DNA from: Robiginitomaculum sp.
GTDB taxonomy: Bacteria > Pseudomonadota > Alphaproteobacteria > Caulobacterales > Maricaulaceae
Assembly (NCBI GenBank): GCA_002733805.1
Contig: NVXG01000048.1
Location: 1-34,097 of the forward strand
Direction: 5' to 3'
Length of the DNA stretch: 34,097 bases
Below the pieces are notes generated by a model. The model searched no databases and was not told where the DNA came from. It saw only the letters and a list, made by a program, of their open reading frames with translations. Shown here in pieces: positions 23,521-30,549 of the stretch; position 1 is the stretch's first letter, and every line of letters starts with the position of its first letter. The position numbers and the translations under genes were made by a program.

Positions 23521-25206
23521 ATGGCACGATATCAAGATGGCGGCGAAGCCCTCCTCCAGGCGTTTCGGTCGCTGGGCGTTGACCATATTTTTTGCTCCTC
23601 CGGCTCAGAATGGGCGCCGATATGGGAGGCGATGGCCCGGCAAAAAGTTGAGGGCACGAACGGTCCGCAATACCATGATTTCATGCATGAAACTCTGGCC
23701 GTCGGCATGGCTATTGGCTGCACTTTGGTGACTGGAAAAATGCAGGCGGTTTTGTTGCATGCGGTTCCCGGCCTGCTGCAAGGCGCTTGCGGTATTCACG
23801 GCGCATTGCTCACCGAGATCCCGATGTTGGTGTTATCTTCTGAGGCCAATAGCTACGGCGACCGTGACGGTGTTGATCCCGGCTCGCAATGGTATCGCAA
23901 TCTTTCAATCGTTGGCGGTCCGCATTCTGTGGTCGACAATATCGTCAAATGGTCATGCCAAATTCCTGGCATTGAGACGCTTTATGAGTTTACCAAACGT
24001 GCTGGTGAGCTGGCGCAGCGCGTGCCAAAAGGCCCGGTCTATCTGAACGCGCCGGTCGAAGTGCTGCTCGAAGATTGGGATATTCCGGCCACGCTCAAGA
24101 ACACCGTCGCACCAAGTATTCCCGTCGCCCCAAACAGCGATGTCGCCGCGATGATCGACATGATCAACGCAGCAGAGCACCCTATTATCATCACCGAATC
24201 CATTGGGCGCACCGCTGGTGGGCATGCGGCTATGACCCGTTTTGCTGAGGCTTACGGCATTCCCGTCTACGAATCCCAAGCCTCAGTGTCGTGCAATTTT
24301 CCACATTCGCATCCGCTCTACCTTGGTGGCAATCCAGATGCGACACGCGGCACGGCCGACTTGATATTGCTGATCAATTGTCGCTCACCGTGGTATCCGC
24401 CATCAAATATATTCCCCGGTGTTAAGGTTTGCGTCATTGATGAGGTGCCACAGCGCCCGCACATTGTGCATCAGGTTTTGCAGGCCGATCAATATGTTGA
24501 AGGCGCGGTGCCAGCGGCCCTAAACGCTGCCGCCGATCGTGCCGAGCCTTCGCTTTATGACCAGCGCCGTAACGCGGCCCACACCGCTCATGCTGCGTTA
24601 GAAAATAAGTGGCGTGAGGCAGAAGCCAAAGCCGCCGCCGCGCCCGGCATTGAGGCCATTCATGTCGCTGCCTGCCTGCGCCAGGCGCTGCCAAAAGGCA
24701 GCAAAATATTTGACGAATCCATCACGCATTCGCGTATTGTGCAGGCCCATTTGCGGCCCGAAGAAGCGGGCAGCTATTCCTATGTTCAGGGCGGTTTGGG
24801 CCAAGGTATCGGCGTGGCCTTGGGTGGCAAAATTGGCGCTCCCGATAGTTTTGTCATGCTGACAGTTGGTGACGGGGCGTTTCTCTACAACCCTATTGTG
24901 CAATCACTCACGGCGTCTAAAGAGCTTAACCTGCCAATTCTAATAGTAGTGTTTAACAATGGCCAATATCTATCAATGAAATACAACCACATGCGTTTCT
25001 ATCCTGATGGTCAATCAAAGGAAAATGAGATGTTCCACGGCGTTGAACTCGCAACACAGCCTGAGTTGGATGGGCTTGCGGGTCCGTGTGGGGCTAAAGG
25101 AATAGCCGTGCGAGATAAAACCGATCTCGGTACCGCAATTTCTGAAGCAATAGCAACTGTTGAAGGTGGGCAAACCTGTATTCTAAATATTCACGTAACA
25201 CGCTGA
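23521..25206 (+). CDS. Thiamine-diphosphate-dependent enzyme (acetolactate synthase/benzoylformate decarboxylase-like)
   Basis: A 561-residue three-domain ThDP enzyme. The activating glutamate is in FMHETLAVGMAIG (Glu57), and the ThDP/Mg motif runs from VGDGAFLYN (G450-D451-G452) to VVFNNGQY (Asn479-Asn480), the expected spacing. The Pyr, central and PP domains are all present. Such enzymes decarboxylate 2-oxo acids or form or break carbon-carbon bonds next to a carbonyl; the actual substrate cannot be told. A strong GAGGAG site precedes the ATG. It is the second gene of the amidohydrolase operon. An AT-rich stretch of about 430 bases follows it. Confidence 0.92.
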   Translation: MARYQDGGEALLQAFRSLGVDHIFCSSGSEWAPIWEAMARQKVEGTNGPQYHDFMHETLAVGMAIGCTLVTGKMQAVLLHAVPGLLQGACGIHGALLTEIPMLVLSSEANSYGDRDGVDPGSQWYRNLSIVGGPHSVVDNIVKWSCQIPGIETLYEFTKRAGELAQRVPKGPVYLNAPVEVLLEDWDIPATLKNTVAPSIPVAPNSDVAAMIDMINAAEHPIIITESIGRTAGGHAAMTRFAEAYGIPVYESQASVSCNFPHSHPLYLGGNPDATRGTADLILLINCRSPWYPPSNIFPGVKVCVIDEVPQRPHIVHQVLQADQYVEGAVPAALNAAADRAEPSLYDQRRNAAHTAHAALENKWREAEAKAAAAPGIEAIHVAACLRQALPKGSKIFDESITHSRIVQAHLRPEEAGSYSYVQGGLGQGIGVALGGKIGAPDSFVMLTVGDGAFLYNPIVQSLTASKELNLPILIVVFNNGQYLSMKYNHMRFYPDGQSKENEMFHGVELATQPELDGLAGPCGAKGIAVRDKTDLGTAISEAIATVEGGQTCILNIHVTR

Positions 25207-25636
25207 TGTTAAGTGATATAGCTTAGAAGTACCGCATGCTGTAAATTAGCAGAATTGGCTTGGAGAAATACGGATCGGCGGTTACGCGGCACCATTTTTG
25301 ATTTTCTGAAAAAAAATTAGATATTGGTCAATCACAATACCCTATCCACGCTCCATCTATAATAACTCTAGGGGAAAAGATTACTAATATTATATGTTGT
25401 GTGGTGCCACCCGTTGGAATGGTTCGGTTATTACCAGCAACTGGGATAATACACCGACCACTAGATCTGATAAATAATAAGCAGGACAAGACGGGCATTT
25501 GGCCAAATTGTTCAACTAAGTGAAAAGCAATTTCACCCGCTCAGATCGCTCGCGGCTCATGTTCTAAAATCAAGACAATCCTTCGCCAATATCTGATGTA
25601 TTATGATCCACGTAATCGATGGAGACGGGGGCAATT
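25207..25636. promoter_or_regulatory. AT-rich noncoding region with two dyad symmetries
   Basis: About 430 bases between the ThDP gene and the two-domain VOC gene hold no convincing open frame. It is visibly richer in A and T than the flanking genes. It contains a perfect 12-bp palindrome ATTTGGCCAAAT (25497-25508) and an inverted repeat GTGAAA (25520-25525) and TTTCAC (25531-25536) with a 5-base spacer. These look like sites for a dimeric regulator upstream of the next gene. No terminator is obvious. Confidence 0.45.
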
Positions 25637-26542
25637 ATGACGATCGAACGTATCGAAGAGATTTGCTACGGCGTTGAGAATATGGACGCTTGCGAAAAAT
25701 TTGCCCGTGATATGGGTTTGGACGTCGTCTCAATTGCGCCTGAAAAACGCGTTTTTTGCTCTGCCGTTAATCAGCTGCTTACGTTTCATCCGCTCGATTT
25801 TCCAGACCTGCCCAAGGGCATAGAAGATGGCCCGTCGCTGCGCCGCTTAACATGGGGCGTGTCCAGTTCTGATGATTTGGACCGGCTTGGGCGCGCTCTT
25901 GGCCCAGCGGCAACGCGCCGCGATAATGAACTAAATATTGTTGATCCAAACGGGCTCGCGCTTTCCTTTCGCGTGGCGCAGAAGTTAAAGACAGATGCGG
26001 TTTTCCGCCCAACAAACCAATATGAAGATGTGGACCGGCTCAACGAGCGGCTCACATCATACGGCGCACCGCGCCCGATGCGCTTTGTCCATGTCGCTCT
26101 CAATATCACCAAAGAAAACAATGATGCAGCGCTCGCATTCTACACTGGGCCGCTGCGGTTTAAAGCCACCGACAAGATCCTCGATACCGGCACATTCCTT
26201 CAATCGGACGGCGATATTGAGCATCATAATTTCTTTTTGTGTTTTCGCCCCGATAAAGCCGGGATCAACCATTTTGCCGCCGAAGTTTATGACCTCGATG
26301 CGGTGATCGAAGCCGGTAATTCAATGATTGAAGCAGGTTGGAAAGAAAGCCGAAAGTTGGGCCGCCATCTGATCGGTTCAAACTCATTTAGGTTTGTTCA
26401 TGCGCCCTTTGGCGGCCGGGTCGAGTTTGTGGCCGATATGGATCGGATGGATAAATCATGGGTGACAAAGGTTTGGGACAAAAACCCTGGCCACCATATC
26501 TGGATGCTTAAATCATCTGGTTCCGACCCGTCGCCGCAATAG
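25637..26542 (+). CDS. Two-domain VOC protein, type I extradiol dioxygenase-like
   Basis: A 301-residue protein with two VOC modules, the layout of 2,3-dihydroxybiphenyl or catechol 2,3-dioxygenase-like enzymes. In the C-terminal half the metal set appears complete: FVHVALNI (His152), INHFAAEVYD (His212) and GRVEFVADMD (Glu263). The N-terminal half (IEEICYGVENMDACEKFARDMGL and the VDPNGLALSFRV part) lacks those residues, as usual for the non-catalytic module. The start at 25637 has GGAGACGGGGG upstream; an ATG six codons earlier is less likely. Ring cleavage of a diol fits the neighbours, but many VOC proteins are not dioxygenases. Confidence 0.85.
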   Translation: MTIERIEEICYGVENMDACEKFARDMGLDVVSIAPEKRVFCSAVNQLLTFHPLDFPDLPKGIEDGPSLRRLTWGVSSSDDLDRLGRALGPAATRRDNELNIVDPNGLALSFRVAQKLKTDAVFRPTNQYEDVDRLNERLTSYGAPRPMRFVHVALNITKENNDAALAFYTGPLRFKATDKILDTGTFLQSDGDIEHHNFFLCFRPDKAGINHFAAEVYDLDAVIEAGNSMIEAGWKESRKLGRHLIGSNSFRFVHAPFGGRVEFVADMDRMDKSWVTKVWDKNPGHHIWMLKSSGSDPSPQ

Positions 26543-26659
26543 TGCCGGCTACGCTGGTGCTCAGTCACAACCGCTTGTGCCATCCAAGAACACACAGCCT
26601 TCCAGAAGAATTGACACTGACTAGGCCAAAACACGCCGTTCAATTTTACGGCCAATGCA

Positions 26660-26671
26660 GACTATCTAGTC
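26660..26671. promoter_or_regulatory. Small palindrome upstream of the FAH-family gene
   Basis: GACTA (26660-26664) and TAGTC (26667-26671) with a 2-base spacer, about 50 bases upstream of the ATG at 26725. The 182-base gap otherwise holds no gene. Possible operator; could be chance. Confidence 0.25.
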
Positions 26672-26724
26672 GCAATGACCGTGCCAAATGGCAACCGTGA
26701 TATGCAACGTAAGAGCCGTAACCC

Positions 26725-27585
26725 ATGCCCCAAGAAAAATTTATCAGCTATCAGACCAGTACATCTGCTCCCACGAATTGGGGCGTTGTTGCCGGTGACG
26801 GTATCGTATCTGGCAGCCACCTATGCGGCCAAAAGTACGACGATCTCAAAAGTGTCATCGCCGCAGATATGTTAGGTGTTGCGGCCCGCCAAGCCGCGGC
26901 CCGCACGCCCGATCTGTCGCTCAAAGATGTCATTTTTCTGCCGCCTGTCCCCACTCCTTCACATTTCTTTTGTGCGGGTCTCAACTACGCGGCCCATGCT
27001 CGTGAGACCGGCAATGCCGCCCCGGCAGCGCCTCGGTTTTTCTCGCGCGCAAACAGCTCGCTGATTGGCCATAACACTCCGATTATCCGGCCAAAAGTGT
27101 CTACCGAGCTAGATTATGAGGGCGAACTGGTGCTGATTATCGGCAAGCCTGGCCGCCATATTAAGCCTAAAGATGCGCTTACCCATATTGCCGGATATAC
27201 CTGTTTTATGGATGGTAGCCTGCGCGACTGGCAAAAACACTCTATCACTGCGGGCAAGAACTTTCACGCAACAGGCGCTCTTGGCCCGTGGATGGTGCCC
27301 GCGACAGTGCTCACCGATCCGACGTCGCTTACCCTGATCACACGGGTCAATGGTGTGGAAGTTCAACGCGCTACGACTGATCTTTTGATCCATACCATTC
27401 CCGCGATCCTCGCCTATCTCTCCTCAATAACCCCGCTTCTGCCGGGTGATTGTATTGCCACCGGTACCCCGGAAGGCATTGGCTGTCGCCGCGACCCACC
27501 GCTGTGGCTGAAGGCTGGTGATGATGTTGAGGTCGAGATTTCGCAGATCGGGATTCTTGCCAACCCGGTGGCAAATGAGACCTAG
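26725..27585 (+). CDS. Fumarylacetoacetate hydrolase (FAH) family protein
   Basis: A 286-residue enzyme of the FAH superfamily, whose members hydrolyse, isomerise, hydrate or decarboxylate 2-oxo/enol dicarboxylic ring-cleavage products. The metal site is visible: ELDYEGELVLIIG (Glu132, Glu134) and CFMDGSLRDWQ (Asp163), followed by AGKNF (Lys178); CAGLNYAAHARETG supplies the His91/Glu94 pair of the mobile lid. The C-terminal PGDCIATGTPEGIG is typical. No strong ribosome site precedes the ATG. The genes on both sides fit action on a product of the VOC-type dioxygenase. Specific reaction not assigned. Confidence 0.9.
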   Translation: MPQEKFISYQTSTSAPTNWGVVAGDGIVSGSHLCGQKYDDLKSVIAADMLGVAARQAAARTPDLSLKDVIFLPPVPTPSHFFCAGLNYAAHARETGNAAPAAPRFFSRANSSLIGHNTPIIRPKVSTELDYEGELVLIIGKPGRHIKPKDALTHIAGYTCFMDGSLRDWQKHSITAGKNFHATGALGPWMVPATVLTDPTSLTLITRVNGVEVQRATTDLLIHTIPAILAYLSSITPLLPGDCIATGTPEGIGCRRDPPLWLKAGDDVEVEISQIGILANPVANET

Positions 27586-27623
27586 TGCGAGGTGCATTGC
27601 GGCTATGCAACATTGGCGGTTCT

Positions 27624-27646
27624 CATATGCTGCACTGCGGCATATG
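27624..27646. promoter_or_regulatory. Inverted repeat upstream of the DUF1127 gene
   Basis: CATATGC (27624-27630) and GCATATG (27640-27646) form a perfect 7-bp inverted repeat with a 9-base spacer. It lies about 40 bases before the DUF1127 start, in the position of a leader hairpin or an operator. Confidence 0.35.
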
Positions 27647-27684
27647 TAGTGGAAGACAAACCACAGGTTATCCGAGGTTAACAA

Positions 27685-27891
27685 ATGACTGTTTTCACAA
27701 CTAAATTAGCCCGCCCGGCCCGCTCCATCTTTGCGGCGCTGTTTACCGCTCTGATCGATCTTGGCGCACGCAGCCCATTGGCGCAAAAGATGGAGCGGCT
27801 TAACAACATGAGCGACGCTCAGCTTCATGCCCAGGGCTTGCGCCGCGAAGATATCTCGCGCCATGTATTGGGTGGCTCTTACTACTTGTAA
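27685..27891 (+). CDS. DUF1127-family small protein
   Basis: A 68-residue protein with a hydrophobic-basic N-terminal part and a C-terminal DUF1127 motif: RLNNMSDAQLHAQGLRREDIS, which resembles the helix-loop-helix pattern (L..L.d.eL.diGl.R.dI) of this alphaproteobacterial family. Members modulate phosphate, stress or RNA-related responses, but the role here is unknown. GAGG precedes the ATG and a good terminator follows 24 bases after the stop, so it is a separate transcription unit. Confidence 0.87.
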   Translation: MTVFTTKLARPARSIFAALFTALIDLGARSPLAQKMERLNNMSDAQLHAQGLRREDISRHVLGGSYYL

Positions 27892-27914
27892 CTTACGTAG
27901 CAGTGAATTTGATC

Positions 27915-27947
27915 AGGCGCGCTCTTCACTGAGACGCGCCTTTTCTT
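27915..27947 (+). terminator. Rho-independent terminator after the DUF1127 gene
   Basis: AGGCGCG (27915-27921) pairs with CGCGCCT (27935-27941) with a further CTC/GAG inner stem, followed by a T-rich tract (TTTTCTTTTG). It ends the single-gene DUF1127 transcript. Confidence 0.82.
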
Positions 27948-27961
27948 TTGGAATTTTTCCT

Positions 27962-28007
27962 AAGATATGACTTAATATGAGATATATCTTGTATTGCGAT
28001 ATATCTT
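27962..28007. promoter_or_regulatory. AT-rich repeat array, candidate autoregulatory operator of the PadR gene
   Basis: Two direct copies of GATATATCTT lie at 27981-27990 and 27998-28007, 17 bases apart, and an inverted half-copy AAGATAT lies at 27962-27968. They sit just upstream of the PadR-family gene. PadR-family repressors commonly autoregulate from AT-rich dyads at this position. Binding is inferred. Confidence 0.55.
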
Positions 28008-28024
28008 AACTTATATCATGCTGT

Positions 28025-28579
28025 ATGAAATATAGACACATGGGCCGCAGGGCCGAAAACTTCGATAGAAACGAAACACACTCACATAAGGGCCGCACTG
28101 GTGGCCGGATGAAACACGGCCATGGTGGCCGCAAGCGTTTGTTTGACAACGGCGAACTGCGCATTTTTCTTCTTGCGCTGATCCAAAAACAACCGCGCCA
28201 CGGCTATGAGCTGATCAAAGCCATCGCCGCCCAATTTGATGGACAATATGAACCAAGCGCCGGGGTTATCTACCCTACTTTGTCTTGGCTTGATGACATT
28301 GGCTATGCCACTGTTGGTGCCGTTGAAGGCAGCCGCAAGAAATATTCGATAACCCCCGAAGGCGATGCCTTTTTGGTGGCAAATGCCAAAGCCGCAAAGG
28401 AACTTTTGGCCCGAAAAATGACCGAAGCCCCCGATGCGCCTCTGGATGTTATGCGGGCAATGCGCGAATTAAGCGAAACACTGCATGAGAAAACCCGCAT
28501 GGACACTTTTGACGACGCCATGTCGGCAAATATCGTAGCGGTCTTGGCGCAGACCAAGCAAGAAGTGGAAACGCTCTAG
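28025..28579 (+). CDS. PadR-family transcriptional regulator, YqjI-like
   Basis: A 184-residue PadR-family winged-helix repressor. The core reads RKRLFDNGELRIFLLALI, PRHGYELIKAIAAQFDG and PSAGVIYPTLSWLDDIGYA, which closely follows YqjI, including the short His-rich N-terminal stretch (HSHKGRTGG and KHGHGG) that in YqjI binds iron or nickel. The His-rich arm here is shorter than in YqjI. YqjI represses a ferric-reductase gene; a siderophore-interacting gene is present 20 kb away. I kept the ATG at 28025, though no ribosome site is seen and ATGs at 28040 and 28109 are possible. Confidence 0.85.
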   Translation: MKYRHMGRRAENFDRNETHSHKGRTGGRMKHGHGGRKRLFDNGELRIFLLALIQKQPRHGYELIKAIAAQFDGQYEPSAGVIYPTLSWLDDIGYATVGAVEGSRKKYSITPEGDAFLVANAKAAKELLARKMTEAPDAPLDVMRAMRELSETLHEKTRMDTFDDAMSANIVAVLAQTKQEVETL

Positions 28580-28593
28580 CTGTTTAAGGGCCG

Positions 28594-28614
28594 GCCGAGA
28601 CTGATCCCTCGGCC
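28594..28614 (+). terminator. Stem-loop after the PadR gene
   Basis: GGCCGAG (28594-28600) pairs with CTCGGCC (28608-28614) with a 7-base loop. The following bases (AATTGTCAATTT) are AT-rich but not a T-run, so terminator strength is doubtful. It separates the PadR gene from the next small open frame. Confidence 0.45.
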
Positions 28615-28616
28615 AA

Positions 28617-28871
28617 TTGTCAATTTCTGCAAGACACAAGCTCTCCATCCCATCCCTTATCGCCCGGTTCGGGCTGGCTCATCATCACGCATACGGTAAA
28701 GACAAGCAGTACACTCTCATTTCCGACCCCGGCGTCTTTCGCAACCTTTGGAACAGCGCCGATTGTCCGGGCGACAATGCCCGGATGATGGAGAAACAAG
28801 CCCGGCTGGAAATCGCCGTTGCTGACGCATGCCGCCGCTTACGGGCCCGGCATGAGGAGACTAAGATATGA
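28617..28871 (+). CDS. Hypothetical 84-aa protein upstream of and overlapping the O-demethylase gene
   Basis: An open frame from a TTG start to a stop that overlaps the O-demethylase start as ATGA. The residues include HHHAYGKDKQYTLISDPG, then NLWNSADCPGDNA and a basic helix-like end (ACRRLRARHEETKI). I recognise no family. In its favour: the exact ATGA junction and the ordinary protein composition. Against it: no ribosome site near the TTG, only alternative start, and immediate proximity to the PadR stem-loop. It may be a small partner gene or a translational leader for the O-demethylase. Confidence is low. Confidence 0.35.
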   Translation: MSISARHKLSIPSLIARFGLAHHHAYGKDKQYTLISDPGVFRNLWNSADCPGDNARMMEKQARLEIAVADACRRLRARHEETKI

Positions 28872-30223
28872 ACGATTTTGCAAATAAGGGAACGCCCCCC
28901 AGCCTGCAACACGCCATGGACAAAGCCGGTGGTGCCGCAAATCTGCTGTGGAAACCTGATGCCCCATCTTGGGCTGTGCCTGTCGTAAAGCCAGAGTTTA
29001 CCGGTTGGGCCGCAGAGCAGGCCGCCTGGGGCCAAGGTGTGGCCCTGTCTGATCTTTCGCACCACATGAATGATCTCTTTATCAAAGGCCCAGATGCCCT
29101 CAAACTGCTCTCCGATTACAGCGCTAACAGCTATGCAAATTTTGAGATTGGTCAAGCAAAACAGTACATTCCGGTCAATGCCAATGGTGATATTATCACG
29201 GACGGTATTCTCATGCGCGACGGGGCTGAAGCGTTTACGCTCTCTGGCGTTCCGTCCTCGCAAAACTGGGTGCGCTGGCACGGCGAGCAAAATGGCTATG
29301 ATGTCGCGTTTGACGCAGACCCGGATTCTGGCTTTCGCGGCGGGCGCGACCCGGTGTTGTTCCGGTATCAGATCCAAGGGCCTCGGGCGCTTGATCTGGT
29401 GGCGGCTGTGTTTGGCGGGCCATTGCCACAAACCAAGTTCTTTCATTCCGTCCCCGTCACTTTGGCCGGGCGTGCGTTTCGCGCATTGCGTCACGGCATG
29501 GCCGGACAGGCTGGCTACGAATTTATCGGGCCGTGGGAACATGCGGGCTACGTAAAGGATGCGTTTCTGAAGGCAGGTATTGCTTTTGACCTCATCCAAG
29601 TCGGCGGATTGGCCTATTCAACCAATGGCATTGAGAGCGGTTGGATCCCAACGCCCACCCCCGGCATCTATTCTGACCCCGATCTGCACGCTTACCGCAC
29701 ATCGCTCAAGGTCTTCTCCTTCGAGGGGCAAAAGCCGCTCTACGGCACATTTCGTTCAGACAATATTGAAGATTATTACGTCTCGCCGTGGGAGTTAGGC
29801 TATGGCCGCTCAATCAAATTTGACCATGATTTCTATGGGCGTGATGCGCTACAAGCCGCCGAAACCACCGTAAACCGCACGCGCGTAACGCTGGAGTTGG
29901 ACAAGGAACAAGCGCTAGCAGAGATCGGCCCCGAAGACGCGTTCTTTCTGTCATATGGTCGATACAGTATTGAAATAAATGGAAAAATAGTTGGGATGAC
30001 ATTCTACACCGGGCGGATTGCACCCACAGATCGGGTCATGGCGCTTTCGCTTATAGACAAAGCCTTTGCCGAACCCGGCACCAAGGTTGATTTCGTTTGG
30101 GGCTCACATCCGGGGCTAAGCGCACCGGCAAATGCCGAGCATGATTACAGCCGGATCAGCGCGACGGTCTGGCCATCGCCCTATAGCAGTTTTGCCCGCA
30201 CCCAGTACCGACAAAACGGGTAA
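28868..30223 (+). CDS. LigM/DesA-type tetrahydrofolate-dependent O-demethylase (GcvT family)
   Basis: A 451-residue GcvT-fold aminomethyltransferase relative whose whole length follows LigM/DesA, enzymes that transfer the methyl of vanillate, 3-O-methylgallate or syringate to tetrahydrofolate. Matching stretches include LSHHMNDLFIKGPDALKLLSD, RYQIQGPRALDLV, ALRHGMAGQAGYEF, GLAYSTNGIESGWIPTPTPG and SNIEDYYVSPWELGYG. From my recollection of LigM, His60 and Tyr247 align with His66 and Tyr250 here, while Arg122 (VGRAP) aligns with Val128 (SGVPS). It is therefore probably a demethylase of a different methoxylated substrate. GAGGAGA gives a strong start. DmdA, another relative, is shorter and fits less well. 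Confidence 0.88.
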   Translation: MNDFANKGTPPSLQHAMDKAGGAANLLWKPDAPSWAVPVVKPEFTGWAAEQAAWGQGVALSDLSHHMNDLFIKGPDALKLLSDYSANSYANFEIGQAKQYIPVNANGDIITDGILMRDGAEAFTLSGVPSSQNWVRWHGEQNGYDVAFDADPDSGFRGGRDPVLFRYQIQGPRALDLVAAVFGGPLPQTKFFHSVPVTLAGRAFRALRHGMAGQAGYEFIGPWEHAGYVKDAFLKAGIAFDLIQVGGLAYSTNGIESGWIPTPTPGIYSDPDLHAYRTSLKVFSFEGQKPLYGTFRSDNIEDYYVSPWELGYGRSIKFDHDFYGRDALQAAETTVNRTRVTLELDKEQALAEIGPEDAFFLSYGRYSIEINGKIVGMTFYTGRIAPTDRVMALSLIDKAFAEPGTKVDFVWGSHPGLSAPANAEHDYSRISATVWPSPYSSFARTQYRQNG

Positions 30224-30234
30224 GCCCTATCCAA

Positions 30235-30269
30235 TCAGACGCCTGATCCGTAACCTAGCGGGCGTCTGA
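30235..30269 (+). terminator. Candidate terminator after the O-demethylase gene
   Basis: TCAGACGCC (30235-30243) and GGCGTCTGA (30261-30269) form a perfect 9-bp stem with a 17-base loop just past the stop. The T-run after it is weak (TACATTTCTTC), so termination may be partial. Confidence 0.5.
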
Positions 30270-30549
30270 TACATTTCTTCGTTCACGACATTCCAAGCCA
30301 ATAGCGTGATGTGGGGGCGCCGCCCCTCGTTGCCAATGCATCAAAGACCCTTAGTCAAAACAGACGCCGCTGCAAAGCAGCGCTTGTTCGGCAAGATTAA
30401 GTCACCGGTTGAAAGTGTCGCGCAACGCAATCTGAACAAGTCAGCTTGCCGGGCCACCAAAAGTGTTCCTCGCGATCCGGGTAGACAATAGATAAAATAC
30501 CCTAGATTGCTTATCATATCAGCCCCCGCATCCGTCAGGCTATGTGACC
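30270..30549. other. Noncoding gap between O-demethylase and SDR genes
   Basis: About 280 bases without a convincing gene. A GCTGC-AAA-GCAGC hairpin-like stretch occurs near 30370-30390. A 61-codon open frame here (30306-30491) has no family resemblance or ribosome site. No clear promoter element stands out. Confidence 0.4.

Noticed and set aside
22727..23527. 266-codon minus-strand open frame across the amidohydrolase gene
   Set aside because: It is antisense to a clear amidohydrolase gene, has no family resemblance or ribosome site, and its length is a side effect of the codon use of the real gene.
26611..26616. TTGACA-like -35 element upstream of the FAH-family gene
   Set aside because: No acceptable -10 element at the standard distance of 16-18 bases.
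28685..29599. 304-codon minus-strand open frame across the O-demethylase gene
   Set aside because: It is antisense to a full-length LigM-like protein and shows no family pattern.
30306..30491. 61-codon open frame in the gap after the O-demethylase
   Set aside because: No ribosome site, no family resemblance and a weak start context; I treat the gap as noncoding.
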